Below, one piece after another: positions 54,174 to 62,534 of a stretch of DNA of 64,000 nt (its first letter is position 1; every line of letters begins with the position of its first letter). The notes beneath the pieces were generated by a model. It was not told where the DNA came from and did no database searches. It saw only the letters and a list, made by a program, of their open reading frames with translations. Source of the stretch: Anaerolineae bacterium (lineage in GTDB: Bacteria; Chloroflexota; Anaerolineae; Aggregatilineales; UBA2796); NCBI GenBank assembly GCA_019637555.1, contig JAHBVK010000024.1:24108-88107 (forward strand). The letters run 5' to 3'. Both the position numbers and the translations under genes were made by a program.

Positions 54174-55241
54174 ATGGCTGATCAAGTACGTGTGGGGGTT
54201 ATCGGCACAAGCTGGTTTGCTGACTTAGTGCATTTACCGACCCTGAAAAGTAATTCACAGGTTCATCTGGCGGCGATCTGCGGGCGCAACAAGGATCGCG
54301 CGGACGAGATGGCGCAAAAGTACGGGATCGCCAGCGTGTACACGGATTACCGCGAGATGATCGACAAGGGCGGACTCGATGCGGTGCTGATCGTCGTGCC
54401 GGATAATCTACATTATGAGATGACGTTGTACGCCCTCGACGCCAAATTGCATGTGTTGTGCGAGAAGCCATTAGCCTCAAGTGCCACAGAAGCGCGGGAA
54501 ATGTACGAGAAGGCAGAGTCCGCTGGCGTGAAGCACATGACCTTTTTCACGTGGCGTTGGCAACCTTCCTTTCGCTACGCCAAACAATTGATCGAGACGG
54601 GTTATGTGGGGCGCTGCTACGATACCCACATTCGCTATCTCGCCGGATATGCCCACAATTCCGATTATTCGTGGCGGTTCGACAAACGCGTCGCTAATGG
54701 CACGCTTGGCGATCTCGGTTCGCACGCTATCGACTTCGCCCGTCATTTTGTCGGCGAGATCAAGCGCGTGAGCTGTCACCTCTCCACCTTCGTTGATCGC
54801 AGTGCCAACATCGCTGATCCCGCCAATGACTCCGCCGTACTAGCGCTGGAATTCGTGAATGGTGCTCACGGCACGCTGCAAGTTAGTGCCGTTGATCATC
54901 TGCCGAACATGGGACACGAACAGTACGTTCATCTGTACGGCGAAGCGGGGACGCTGGAACTCAATGCGACGTTCGGCTCCAGTGAGGTAAGAGGCGCGCG
55001 GCGGGATCAGGAACAGCTTGAAGTGCTTTCTATTCCCGATGAGTTCTTTACAAACGCTAACCGCGATGATTTGTTCAGCATCTTGCATACACAACCAATC
55101 GGCAACCGGCTGTTCATTGAGGCGATCCTTGAGGATAAGCCCCTCGCGCCGAGTTTCTACGATGGTTGGAAGGCGCAGCAAGTGATCGATGCGGGGATAA
55201 GATCGCACGAGACGGGGCGGTGGGTGGAGGTGGGTACGTAG
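54174..55241 (+). CDS. Gfo/Idh/MocA-family oxidoreductase
   Basis: The protein has 355 residues from the ATG at 54174, which has a GGAGGG site 8-10 nt before it. The Rossmann start VRVGVIGTSWFADLVHLPTL, IVVPDNLHYEMTLYALDAKL, the EKP motif in VLCEKPLASS and the YVGRCYDTHIRYLAG stretch are typical. GTLGDLGSHAIDFARHFVGE carries the conserved D-x-G-x-H substrate-site residues. It probably oxidises or reduces a sugar, inositol or sugar-lactone with NAD(P). It is on the same strand as the downstream accessory genes but separated by family-C repeats. Confidence 0.94.
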   Translation: MADQVRVGVIGTSWFADLVHLPTLKSNSQVHLAAICGRNKDRADEMAQKYGIASVYTDYREMIDKGGLDAVLIVVPDNLHYEMTLYALDAKLHVLCEKPLASSATEAREMYEKAESAGVKHMTFFTWRWQPSFRYAKQLIETGYVGRCYDTHIRYLAGYAHNSDYSWRFDKRVANGTLGDLGSHAIDFARHFVGEIKRVSCHLSTFVDRSANIADPANDSAVLALEFVNGAHGTLQVSAVDHLPNMGHEQYVHLYGEAGTLELNATFGSSEVRGARRDQEQLEVLSIPDEFFTNANRDDLFSILHTQPIGNRLFIEAILEDKPLAPSFYDGWKAQQVIDAGIRSHETGRWVEVGT

Positions 55242-55248
55242 AGTGGTA

Positions 55249-55340
55249 GCTCTGTTCCCGGCGCTAAAGCACCGGGCTGAAACTAGATGCTGACTAGTTT
55301 TCCACTAGATAGCTGATGCTTTAGCGCGGGAACAGATGCA
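55249..55340. repeat. Palindromic intergenic repeat, family C (two inverted units)
   Basis: CTGTTCCCGGCGCTAAAGC then ACCGGGCTGAAACTAG forms one hairpin, and 55310-55335 (GATGCTTTAGCGCGGGAACA) is an inverted copy of its outer part. The pair makes a roughly 85-bp inverted repeat before the tandem paralogues. Confidence 0.6.
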
Positions 55341-55423
55341 GTTATGGATCGTTGTGCAGGTTAAGTGTTAAACGGTGTACAGGGACTCGTCTATGCGCCA
55401 TTTGTCGAGATCGAGGGATATCT

Positions 55424-56449
55424 ATGGGACAACGTGCAAATCTGCTAATCGTGGATGAGTCGGGCTATCAGTTGTACTACTGCCACTGGTGCGCTATTTC
55501 GCTGGATGTTGATCTGTTTTGGGGACCGGAGTATGCGATCCCGTTGGTGCAGAAACAGCGCGCGGTGAACACAGATAACTGGCTAAATAATCAGTGGGCA
55601 GAAGGTGGCGCAGTTATTGATCGGCGGCAGCAGGTGTTAATTCTATTCGGCGGTGAGGAGTTATTCTTTGATATTCCACTACGAAGATTATATCTAGAAC
55701 TGTTACGTCAAGTATGGAATGGATGGCAGGTTAGGTGGGCACACAATGGCGTTTTAGACCTATCGGATTATGTTCATTTTCCACGTGACGAAATGCTATT
55801 CATAAAAGAGATAGCTAATCATATGCCGTCACTACATCCACCGATGGATAAGCGACAGATTGGCATTATCGGCAGCTTTGTCCTCGAAGATGATAGCCTA
55901 CGTTTCTTTCCATTGAGTTTCAGTTTGGTCTATAAATTGGAAGCTTTGCTTAATACTGGTCCTCATTTGATTGAGCTTGCTCGAAACACAGAAAGTCTCG
56001 ATTACTTACCGCTAGATCAATGGACAAACGACTTTCCCAAAGGGGGATTTCATATTGATCTACCCGCCAAACAAATACTATGCTGGCATGTTAACGCACC
56101 AGAAATAAAGAGCTATCTTAACCAAGCGTGGCAGGGATGGGAGACATTGTGGCTAGGTGACGCCTATGAACCCCATCTCGAACGGATTCGAGGTAGAGTG
56201 ACGCTGCCCAGCGTTGATATTGGCGAGTTGTTAACTCGGTTGGAAGAATTTCTCGTCCACAGACCGCTGCGATCAGATGATCAGCGAGTGAAACTTGTCG
56301 CTAGAATCGCTCAGATGGAAAGTGAAGGATATGAAGTGAGGAACAATGAGTTCGCTTTGCGTGACGATCCCTTGCAATTGGACTCAGCGACGCGGCGCAG
56401 AATTTTTGATCAGGCGGTGGCAGGGTGGCAGAAAGATAGGGGTGGTTAA
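55424..56449 (+). CDS. Unrecognised protein, first of two tandem paralogues
   Basis: The protein has 341 residues from the ATG at 55424 (GAGGGAT 5-10 nt before; same start as the paralogue). I do not recognise the family. It is soluble, acidic and rich in Trp, and opens MGQRANLLIVDESGYQLYYC with FWGPEYAIPLVQKQ, NNQWAEGGAVID, ILFGGEE and WQVRWAHNGVLDLSDYVHFP; it ends RRRIFDQAVAGWQ. No Walker, HTH or metal motif is evident. The following gene is a close homologue: the first 120 and last 80 residues are mostly identical, while the middle (about 125-165) diverges. Base composition is AT-richer than the flanking genes, which suggests acquisition by transfer. Confidence 0.72.
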   Translation: MGQRANLLIVDESGYQLYYCHWCAISLDVDLFWGPEYAIPLVQKQRAVNTDNWLNNQWAEGGAVIDRRQQVLILFGGEELFFDIPLRRLYLELLRQVWNGWQVRWAHNGVLDLSDYVHFPRDEMLFIKEIANHMPSLHPPMDKRQIGIIGSFVLEDDSLRFFPLSFSLVYKLEALLNTGPHLIELARNTESLDYLPLDQWTNDFPKGGFHIDLPAKQILCWHVNAPEIKSYLNQAWQGWETLWLGDAYEPHLERIRGRVTLPSVDIGELLTRLEEFLVHRPLRSDDQRVKLVARIAQMESEGYEVRNNEFALRDDPLQLDSATRRRIFDQAVAGWQKDRGG

Positions 56450-56452
56450 GTC

Positions 56453-57466
56453 ATGGGACAACGCGCAAATCTGCTAATCGTGGATGAGACGGGCTATCAG
56501 TTGTATTACTGCCATTTATGCGCTAATTCACTAGACTTTGACTTGTTTTGGGGACCAGAGTATGCGATTCCGTTTGTGCAGAAACAGCACGAGGTGGACG
56601 CAGATGGCTGGTTGAATAATCAGTGGGCGGAAGGCGGTGTAGTTATTGATATGACGCGGCAAGTGCTCATCTTGTTCGGTGGCGAAGATGCAACATTCGG
56701 CATTCCAATGCGGCGAATGTATCTAGCACTTTTGCAGCAGGTGTGGACAGGTTGGCAGGTCAAGTGGGCACACAACGGAGTCTTGGATTTAGTCGATTAT
56801 GTTCAAGTTCCGCGTGAGAAAGTGCGCTGGGCAAGAGAAAATGACATCTATGCCACTTCTCTGATGCCGCCTCAAGAACTAGATTTAACGAACTTCATTG
56901 GCAGTATTATTTTAGAAGATGGCATTACGCGCTTATTTCCGCTGGGATCATTTAGCTTAGAAATCTTTATTGGCGCTGGTCCTAATTTAGTTGAGTTTGC
57001 ACGAAGTGCAGCAAGTTATGATGATTTGCCACTAGATAAATGGACAAAAGAATTTCCAGAAGGTGGTTTCCATATTGATCTGCCACAACGCCAAATGCTT
57101 TATTGGGCTGCTGACGAACCGATGATCACCTTACTCGTTGAGCAAGCGTGGCAGGGATGGGAGACAGTATGGTTAGGAGATGCCTATGAAGCTCACCTTG
57201 AACGAATTCCCGGCAGAGTGGCGCTGCCTACAGTAGATATTGAAGTGTTGTTAGCTCGATTGGAGAAAATTCTTGTCCACAGACCGCTGCGATCAGACGA
57301 TCAGCGAGTAAGACTGGTTGATAAGGCTGCTCAGATGAAAGATGAAGGATACGAAGTGAGGAATAATGAGTTCGCTTTGCGTGACGATCCGCTGCAACTG
57401 GACTCAGCGACGCGGCGCAGGATTTTCGATCAGGCAGTGACGGGATGGCGGCAAGCAAGATATTGA
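56453..57466 (+). CDS. Unrecognised protein, second of two tandem paralogues
   Basis: The 337-residue protein begins 3 nt after the previous stop and shares its opening (MGQRANLLIVDETGYQLYYC) and ending (EVRNNEFALRDDPLQLDSAT). Shared motifs are FWGPEYAIPFVQKQ, GGFHIDLP, WQGWETVWLGDAYEAHLERI and HRPLRSDDQRVRLV. The central segment around residues 125-170 (REKVRWARENDIYATSLMPP) differs strongly from its twin. Duplication followed by divergence of one region suggests recognition of different partners. The closeness of the genes implies co-expression. No function can be assigned from sequence. Confidence 0.72.
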   Translation: MGQRANLLIVDETGYQLYYCHLCANSLDFDLFWGPEYAIPFVQKQHEVDADGWLNNQWAEGGVVIDMTRQVLILFGGEDATFGIPMRRMYLALLQQVWTGWQVKWAHNGVLDLVDYVQVPREKVRWARENDIYATSLMPPQELDLTNFIGSIILEDGITRLFPLGSFSLEIFIGAGPNLVEFARSAASYDDLPLDKWTKEFPEGGFHIDLPQRQMLYWAADEPMITLLVEQAWQGWETVWLGDAYEAHLERIPGRVALPTVDIEVLLARLEKILVHRPLRSDDQRVRLVDKAAQMKDEGYEVRNNEFALRDDPLQLDSATRRRIFDQAVTGWRQARY

Positions 57467-57563
57467 CTAGCGGTCTAGGAGCTAGAGCCTTTACGGTTGC
57501 ATGGTCGCCAAATGCAGCAGATACTACTTACACTTTCTCTTGCACTTCGGGATTCGTCAAATA

Positions 57564-58022
57564 ATGAATGCAGACGTAGATATGAGTGGGCGTGTTGAGG
57601 AAACAAATAAGCCCACTGCATTAGCACTGGCAAATGGCAAAATCTACAGCATTCTGATAAATGCAAGAGATAAACGCATGGTTATCGATACTCTCGTTAA
57701 ACAAAAGCCGCAAAGACTACGGAAAATAATCCACATTCTCGTGTTTTCCGTGCTGGTTTATCTGCTGTTGGCGGAGCATATTGAGCAGGCATCACTGATA
57801 ACAATCGATCCCGAATATGAAGGCTATGAAGCACTAATTAAGGATCGAATATTGACTTTGTGCCGCAAACACGGCATTTCAGCAGATAAGCATCAGATCA
57901 CTTTTGAGCGAGTCGGTAAGAATTCACCTTCGCATACAGTTGCACTGGCTGTGTTTCGCGGGGACAAGCTGCCAAATCGACGAATAACAGCGGAAGACGT
58001 GTTGCGGGAATTCGAGGAATAA
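57564..58022 (+). CDS. Small protein of unknown function preceding a structured element
   Basis: The 152-residue protein (preferred start ATG 57564; the frame opens at 57501) is not recognised. Order of blocks: ALALANGKIYSILINARDKR, QKPQRLRKIIHILVFSVLVY, LLLAEHIEQASLITIDPEYE, YEALIKDRILTLCRKHGISA and ITFERVGKNSPSHTVALAVF. The alternation of strand, Asp (TIDPEYEG) and late SPSH suggests an RNase-H-like fold, but this is by eye only. The hydrophobic stretch (about 75-95) may be a buried helix rather than a membrane anchor. Its stop is 4 nt before the hairpin element at 58027. AT-richer than neighbours. Confidence 0.65.
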   Translation: MNADVDMSGRVEETNKPTALALANGKIYSILINARDKRMVIDTLVKQKPQRLRKIIHILVFSVLVYLLLAEHIEQASLITIDPEYEGYEALIKDRILTLCRKHGISADKHQITFERVGKNSPSHTVALAVFRGDKLPNRRITAEDVLREFEE

Positions 58023-58026
58023 AAAC

Positions 58027-58104
58027 GACTGGGGCCTCCCAATAGGGAGTTCAAGCTGGTTATGTATCGGAGTGATTACCGATACAGCTCCACACCACCC
58101 AGTC
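58027..58104. ncRNA. Compact multi-stem element, candidate structured RNA
   Basis: 78 nt can fold as follows: closing stem GACTGGG/CCCAGTC (58027-58033 with 58098-58104), hairpin CTCCC-AATA-GGGAG (58036-58049, with 5 bp) and hairpin TGTATCGG/CCGATACA (58063-58070 with 58079-58086, loop 8 nt), plus a possible TGGT/ACCA (58057-58060 with 58094-58097) stem. All arms are perfect. No tRNA T-loop or anticodon pattern fits on either strand. Strand is undetermined. It could be an RNA partner, a terminator or a small mobile remnant. Confidence 0.4.
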
Positions 58105-58177
58105 AAGTTAAATTATAGCATATGTGTCCAGTCGATCAATGTCTGGCACGTCAGCGGGAAATCTTAGTGCTGCCTAC

Positions 58178-58205
58178 TTGACATCCCCTCAATCCGATCT
58201 ACCAT
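58178..58205 (+). promoter_or_regulatory. Candidate sigma-70 promoter for the downstream operon
   Basis: TTGACA at 58178-58183 and TACCAT at 58200-58205, spaced 16 nt, about 56 bp before the start codon at 58262. The -35 is perfect; the -10 matches 4 of 6. Confidence 0.35.
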
Positions 58206-58261
58206 AGATATGGAAATTAGTTGTCTCACACAACTTACTTTTACCGAAAGGATTCTTGTTT

Positions 58262-59146
58262 ATGCGCGTAGTTATGCACAACTGGATGCGCCCCGAGCCA
58301 ATCGAGGTGACGATCAAGCGGCTTTCCTCGCTTGGTTACGACGGCATCCAAATCATGGGCGAACCCCGCAAGTATGACGTCAAGGAAGTTCGGGCACTGC
58401 TAAAGAAATATAAGCTGGAGTGCTGGGGCGCGGTGACGATCATGGTCAAGGGGCGCGACCTGATTCACGCCGATCCCTACTACCGCGAAATGTCCCAAGC
58501 TTACATCAAAGAGTGCATCGACATGGTGTCCGCCTTAGGCGGCAACATCATCACCGTTGTGCCCAGCGAAGTAGGCAAGGTGGTAGCGATGGCTGATCCC
58601 GACACCGAATGGAAGTGGGCAGTCGAAGGCGTGAAGGTGATCGCGGATCATGCCCGCAAGAAGAAGGTGAAGATCGGCTTGGAGCCACTCAACCGCTTCG
58701 AGACGAACTTCCTCAACCGTCACGATCAGGCGCTGCGCTTGGCGGCGGATTCGGGCGAGGATGTGGGCGTCTGCCTCGATGCCTTCCACATCAACATCGA
58801 AGAAGCCGATCCCTACGACGCGATCATGAAGACGGGCAGCAAGCTGGTGGACTTCCACATTGCTGATAACAATCGTCGTCCTCCCGGTCAGGGAACGTGG
58901 GACTGGAAGAAACTGATCAAGACGCTCAAGGCGGCGGGTTATGATGGCGCGCTGACGCTGGAATTCGTCGTGCCAATTGACCGCTCTCCGCTGCGTGAAA
59001 GCGCACAGGATGAGGAATCAGGGACGACGGCAACCGAGGCGGAACTGAAGTTCATCCGCGATCACGGTTCCGACCTGATGAGCGATGCACTGTACACGCG
59101 GCACTGCAAGAACTCGATCCAGTATCTGCGTAAGAACGGCGCATAA
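58262..59146 (+). CDS. TIM-barrel sugar epimerase (D-tagatose 3-epimerase-like)
   Basis: The protein has 294 residues from the ATG at 58262 (AAGGA 9 nt before). Motifs of the AP-endonuclease-2/DTE family are clear: GLEPLNRFETNFLNRHDQAL with a metal-ligand Glu, VCLDAFHINIEEADPYDAIM, VDFHIADNNRRPPGQGTWDW, and LTLEFVVP with the second Glu. These match D-tagatose/D-psicose 3-epimerases and related ketose isomerases, which use Mn or Co. It is followed by UPF0261 and catabolic genes. The natural sugar is unknown. The gene has its own promoter candidate and a terminator-like hairpin follows. Confidence 0.9.
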   Translation: MRVVMHNWMRPEPIEVTIKRLSSLGYDGIQIMGEPRKYDVKEVRALLKKYKLECWGAVTIMVKGRDLIHADPYYREMSQAYIKECIDMVSALGGNIITVVPSEVGKVVAMADPDTEWKWAVEGVKVIADHARKKKVKIGLEPLNRFETNFLNRHDQALRLAADSGEDVGVCLDAFHINIEEADPYDAIMKTGSKLVDFHIADNNRRPPGQGTWDWKKLIKTLKAAGYDGALTLEFVVPIDRSPLRESAQDEESGTTATEAELKFIRDHGSDLMSDALYTRHCKNSIQYLRKNGA

Positions 59147-59171
59147 GATCGCCTGACGAAAGATCGATAGC

Positions 59172-59203
59172 AAGGGCGGGGGATCATTCTTCCGCCCTTT
59201 TGT
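59172..59203 (+). terminator. Hairpin terminator
   Basis: AAGGGCGG (59172-59179) and CCGCCCTT (59192-59199) with a 12-nt loop, then TTTG. It lies 26 bp after the epimerase stop, so the epimerase may be transcribed separately from the genes after 59368. Confidence 0.75.
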
Positions 59204-59231
59204 GGTCTGTGATCGAGATGCCACCGAAAGA

Positions 59232-59306
59232 GGGCGAGGCAGCGCCCCGCCCCTACCAATACCACCAATATGATCGAATGACGTAGGGACGGGGCGTGCC
59301 TCGCCC
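59232..59306. repeat. Family B inverted repeat (MITE-like)
   Basis: The arms 59232-59256 (GGGCGAGGCAGCGCCCCGCC then CCTAC) and 59283-59306 (GTAGGGACGGGGCGTGCCTC then GCCC) are near-perfect inverted copies about 25 nt long, with 26 nt between. The right arm with its flank ATCGAATGACGTAGGG recurs at the window end (63976). It resembles a small non-autonomous inverted-repeat element. Confidence 0.75.
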
Positions 59307-59367
59307 TGTGTACATAACGACATCCCACAATAATAAATTTAGGCAATAGAGTGGTACAACTTTACTT

Positions 59368-60615
59368 ATGGCTACCGTACTCCTGATCGGTACGCTGGAC
59401 ACCAAAGGTCCTGAGACGGCGTACCTGCGCGATAAAGTCCTAGAGTTTGGCTGCAACGCGCTAGTGCTGGATTCGGGGATTCTCGGTGAAGCGGTGGGCA
59501 TCGAGGCGGACATCAATCGCCGTGAGGTTGCCGCTGTCGCCGGATTCACCATCGATCAACTGCGCGAGGCTGGCACACGCGGCAAAGCAGTCGAGGAGAT
59601 GCTCAAGGGTGTGCGCACGCTGACGCTGCAGCTCTACGAGCAGGGGCGCATTCACGGCGTTGTCTCGCTCGGCGGCGCGGAAGGCGCGGTACTGGCGGCA
59701 TCGGCGATGAAGGTGCTGCCGATGGGCTTCCCCAAGCTGATCGTTTCCCCAATCGCCTCCGGGCATCGCAAGTTCGGTCCACTGATCGGCACACGCGACA
59801 CACTGGTGATGCATTCCGTCGTGGACATCCTCGGACTGAATCCGATCAGCCGGACGATCTACGACAACGCGGCGGCAGCAATCAGCGGGATGGCGATGGC
59901 GTTCGAGAAGAAGGGGATCACCACCGCCCGCACGCGCAAAGCAATCGCCGCAACGATGCTCGGCAACACCACCCGCCCGTTGATCCACATCCGCCCGAAG
60001 ATCGAGGACTCAGGCTACGACTTGGTGATCTTCCACGCCAACGGAGTCGGCGGTCCGGCGATGGAGGAGTTGATCGCGCAAGGATACTTCGACGCGGTGC
60101 TGGATTACACCTTGAGCGAAGTCGCCGGACATATCGCGGGCGGCTTCCACAACGGCGGATCAGCGCGGCTGGATGCAGCGGCACAGGCGGGAATCCCGCA
60201 GGTGATCGTGCCGGGCTGCCTCGACTTCATCGTGTTCGGCGCGAAGGAAGAAGTGCCAGAGAAATTTCACGGACGCCCGCAGTACTATCACAATCCAGAG
60301 TTCACGCTGGTGCGGCTGACCCCTGAGGAACAGTTGCATGCGGCGCGATTCGTGGTCGAGAAGCTGAATAAGGCACGCGGTACGGTCAGCGTGGTCGTGC
60401 CGTTGGGCGGCGGATCGGTGATGGATAAGCAGGGCGGCGCGTTCTGGGATGCCGATCTCAATCAGCAGGTGCGCGACATCTTCAAGAACGGGTTACGCAA
60501 GGATATACGCTACGTCGAACACGCGGGGCATATCAATGATGATGCCTTCGCGGAGTTCGCCTATAGTGAACTGATGAGTGTGTTAGGAGAGAAGGAAGCC
60601 GCCAGTGGTGATTGA
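59368..60615 (+). CDS. UPF0261 / Tm-1-like ATP-binding domain protein
   Basis: The 415-residue protein has the family opening VLLIGTLDTKGPETAYLRDK, then VVSLGGAEGAVLAASAMKVL, PKLIVSPIASGHRKFGPLIG, the VHS-like HSVVDILGLNPISRTIYDNA and GCLDFIVFGAKEEVPEKFHG. Members are full-length homologues of the N-terminal half of the plant Tm-1 resistance protein, usually found beside a TIM-barrel partner and catabolic genes. The bacterial reaction is not settled. Here it heads a tight run of five genes; its stop overlaps the next start. Confidence 0.92.
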   Translation: MATVLLIGTLDTKGPETAYLRDKVLEFGCNALVLDSGILGEAVGIEADINRREVAAVAGFTIDQLREAGTRGKAVEEMLKGVRTLTLQLYEQGRIHGVVSLGGAEGAVLAASAMKVLPMGFPKLIVSPIASGHRKFGPLIGTRDTLVMHSVVDILGLNPISRTIYDNAAAAISGMAMAFEKKGITTARTRKAIAATMLGNTTRPLIHIRPKIEDSGYDLVIFHANGVGGPAMEELIAQGYFDAVLDYTLSEVAGHIAGGFHNGGSARLDAAAQAGIPQVIVPGCLDFIVFGAKEEVPEKFHGRPQYYHNPEFTLVRLTPEEQLHAARFVVEKLNKARGTVSVVVPLGGGSVMDKQGGAFWDADLNQQVRDIFKNGLRKDIRYVEHAGHINDDAFAEFAYSELMSVLGEKEAASGD

Positions 60616-61024
60616 TCCGAATACGGAGTTGGGCAAGCGGGCGCTGGAACGAATCGCCAGCGAGGATGCGGTGTGGCTGACCACCGTTGACGCCAATAAT
60701 ATGCCGCAGCCGCGCCCGATCTGGTTTCTGTGGGATCAGGATACCTTCCTGTTCTACACCAAGCCAAGTTATGCCAAGTTGAAGCACATCGCCCGCAATC
60801 CGAACGTGTCGATCAACTTCGATTCGGGGGAACACAACGAGGACTTGGTGGTCTTTCTGGGCACGGCAGCAGTCGATCCGACGGTGGTGCCAGCGGATCA
60901 GAACGCGGCGTATATGCAGAAATACGGCAAAGACCTGCCGCGAATCGGCTTCACAGCGGAGCGTTATGCAGCCGAGTATAGCGTCGCCGTCAGAATCACA
61001 CCGATCAAGTTGAGATCGTTCTAG
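60605..61024 (+). CDS. Split-barrel flavoprotein (PPOX-type), first of a tandem pair
   Basis: The 139-residue protein starts with GTG at 60605, within the end of the UPF0261 gene (11 bp overlap). The split-barrel pattern is VWLTTVDANNMPQPRPIWFL, then DTFLFYTKPSYAKLKHIARN (cofactor-binding K-x-x-HI) and NVSINFDSGEHNEDLVVFLG. This is the TIGR03667-like subgroup of PNPOx-like proteins, in which FMN or F420 is used. It is about half identical to the next gene and shares MVIDPNTELGKR at the start. The role is unknown. Confidence 0.88.
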   Translation: MVIDPNTELGKRALERIASEDAVWLTTVDANNMPQPRPIWFLWDQDTFLFYTKPSYAKLKHIARNPNVSINFDSGEHNEDLVVFLGTAAVDPTVVPADQNAAYMQKYGKDLPRIGFTAERYAAEYSVAVRITPIKLRSF

Positions 61025-61042
61025 CCAGTTGAGGGTGAGCAT

Positions 61043-61465
61043 ATGGTTATCGATCCGAACACGGAGCTAGGCAAACGGACGCTGGAACGGCTGAACGACG
61101 AGATCGTGATCTGGCTGACTACCGTCGATGCTAACGATACGCCGCAGCCACGTCCAGTCTGGTTTCTGTGGCAGGATGAGTCGATCTTGATCTACTCCAA
61201 GCCGACATCCGCCAAGTTGAAACACATCGCCCTGCATCCGAACGTGGCGCTGAACTTCAATGGCGATCAGTATGGCGATGATATCCAAGTGATCATCGGT
61301 GAGGCGATTGTGGATGACAGTGCGCCAGCAGTGGACGCGAACACTGCTTACAGAGAAAAATACAACGAGCACATCAGCGGGATCGGGCTGACGCCGGAGA
61401 GTATGGGGGCGGCGTACAGCGCAGCGATCCGTGTGAAAATCAACAAACTACGAGACATTCGTTGA
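61043..61465 (+). CDS. Split-barrel flavoprotein (PPOX-type), second of a tandem pair
   Basis: The 140-residue paralogue of the preceding gene starts at ATG 61043 after GAGGGTGA. It has MVIDPNTELGKRTLERLNDE, IWLTTVDANDTPQPRPVWFL and SILIYSKPTSAKLKHIALHP, so it keeps the cofactor strand and the K-x-x-HI motif. DSAPAVDANTAYREKYNEHI is its own. Tandem duplication with both copies intact suggests either a heterodimer or different substrates. Spacing is 18 bp from its twin. Confidence 0.88.
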   Translation: MVIDPNTELGKRTLERLNDEIVIWLTTVDANDTPQPRPVWFLWQDESILIYSKPTSAKLKHIALHPNVALNFNGDQYGDDIQVIIGEAIVDDSAPAVDANTAYREKYNEHISGIGLTPESMGAAYSAAIRVKINKLRDIR

Positions 61466-61496
61466 ACAACCTAGATTTACATTAGGAGAGAGCATC

Positions 61497-62534
61497 ATGG
61501 TAAAGAAGCAGAAGGATGCAGAGGAGCCGCAGAAGAAAGTCACGGCGAAACCGGAGCGCAAAGCAAAGCCGAAGGTAAGCGCGGCACGGGCGAAAGCAGA
61601 TGGCAATGGTAGCGGCGCGAAGAAACCACTGGCAAGCAGTTCAGCGCCACGTCGCAAGGCACTCAATATGAAGGTGCCATCGTTCTGCCTCGGTGATTGG
61701 AGCTACGTCGATGTGCAGGAGTATCTGAAAACCTCGGATACGATCCTGATCCCGCACGCCAGCTTGGAGCAGCACGGTCCGCATCTGCCACTGTACTGCG
61801 ACAGCATCACCTCGACGGAAGTGGCGAAACGTGCAGGTGAGCAGGCGGGCATTTTGTACACGCCGACGTTCTGGCTCGGCTATTCGCCACAGCACATGCG
61901 CGCACCGGGCTTCGGCGCGGGCACGATCACGCTGCGGGCAGACACGCTGATGAATGTGCTCTACGACATCGGGCGCAGCCTGATCCATCACGGCTTCAAC
62001 CGCCTGATCTTCGTCAACGGTCATGGCTCGAACATCAAGGTGGTCGATCCGGTGCTGCGGACGCTGCGTAACGAGACAGGCGCGATGATCGTGTTCTATA
62101 AGCCCTACGCTGAGCGTTACATCGGGATGCTCAAGGATGTGCTGGAAGGTCCCGTCGAGGAGACTCCGGGCTGGCACGCGGGCGAATTGGAGACTTCGCA
62201 AGTGTTGGCACACAACAGCAAGCTGGTACGCATGGATCGCGCCAAGACCGATAAGGCACACGCGCCCAAGTGGTTAGGTCCGGCGTGGGCGAAGAATGAC
62301 GGAATGCCCGACGCCGAATTTCAGGGCTACCAGTATTTCAACTTCCCCTTTGATCACGAGGAGTTCACTGACTCCGGCGTGATGGGCGTGCCGCAGCGTG
62401 GAACCGCGCAGAAGGGCAACATCGCGCTGGATCGCTTCTCGGCACACTTGATCGACGCGGTGCATGAACTGGAGAAGGTCAAAGTCAACGTCCATAACCG
62501 CGATTGGACTGCTGGAAAGGCATGGACGCCGTGA
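61497..62534 (+). CDS. Creatininase-family metallohydrolase with basic N-terminal tail
   Basis: The 345-residue protein carries the creatininase metal site: SLEQHGPHLPLYCDSI (Glu91, His93, Asp102), FVNGHGSNIKV and GWHAGELETSQ (His and Glu). The fold usually starts near residue 58 (MKVPSFCLGDWSYVDVQEYL). The first 57 residues are Lys/Ala/Arg-rich (KKVTAKPERKAKPKVSAARA), resembling a disordered or nucleic-acid-binding tail, and the AGGAGAG site 6 nt before the ATG at 61497 supports translation of this tail. It opens lactam or amide rings; the substrate is unknown. It overlaps the oxidase gene by 4 nt (GTGA). Confidence 0.93.
   Translation: MVKKQKDAEEPQKKVTAKPERKAKPKVSAARAKADGNGSGAKKPLASSSAPRRKALNMKVPSFCLGDWSYVDVQEYLKTSDTILIPHASLEQHGPHLPLYCDSITSTEVAKRAGEQAGILYTPTFWLGYSPQHMRAPGFGAGTITLRADTLMNVLYDIGRSLIHHGFNRLIFVNGHGSNIKVVDPVLRTLRNETGAMIVFYKPYAERYIGMLKDVLEGPVEETPGWHAGELETSQVLAHNSKLVRMDRAKTDKAHAPKWLGPAWAKNDGMPDAEFQGYQYFNFPFDHEEFTDSGVMGVPQRGTAQKGNIALDRFSAHLIDAVHELEKVKVNVHNRDWTAGKAWTP

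Noticed and set aside
58027..58104. A tRNA, because of the 7-bp closing stem and length of 78 nt
   Set aside because: There is no TTCGA-type T-loop, no AGC/GGT D-loop pattern and no anticodon arm on either strand.
54174..58104. A defence island or toxin-antitoxin locus
   Set aside because: No nuclease, helicase, methylase or known toxin motif is seen, so I report only the unknown pair and the element without assigning defence.
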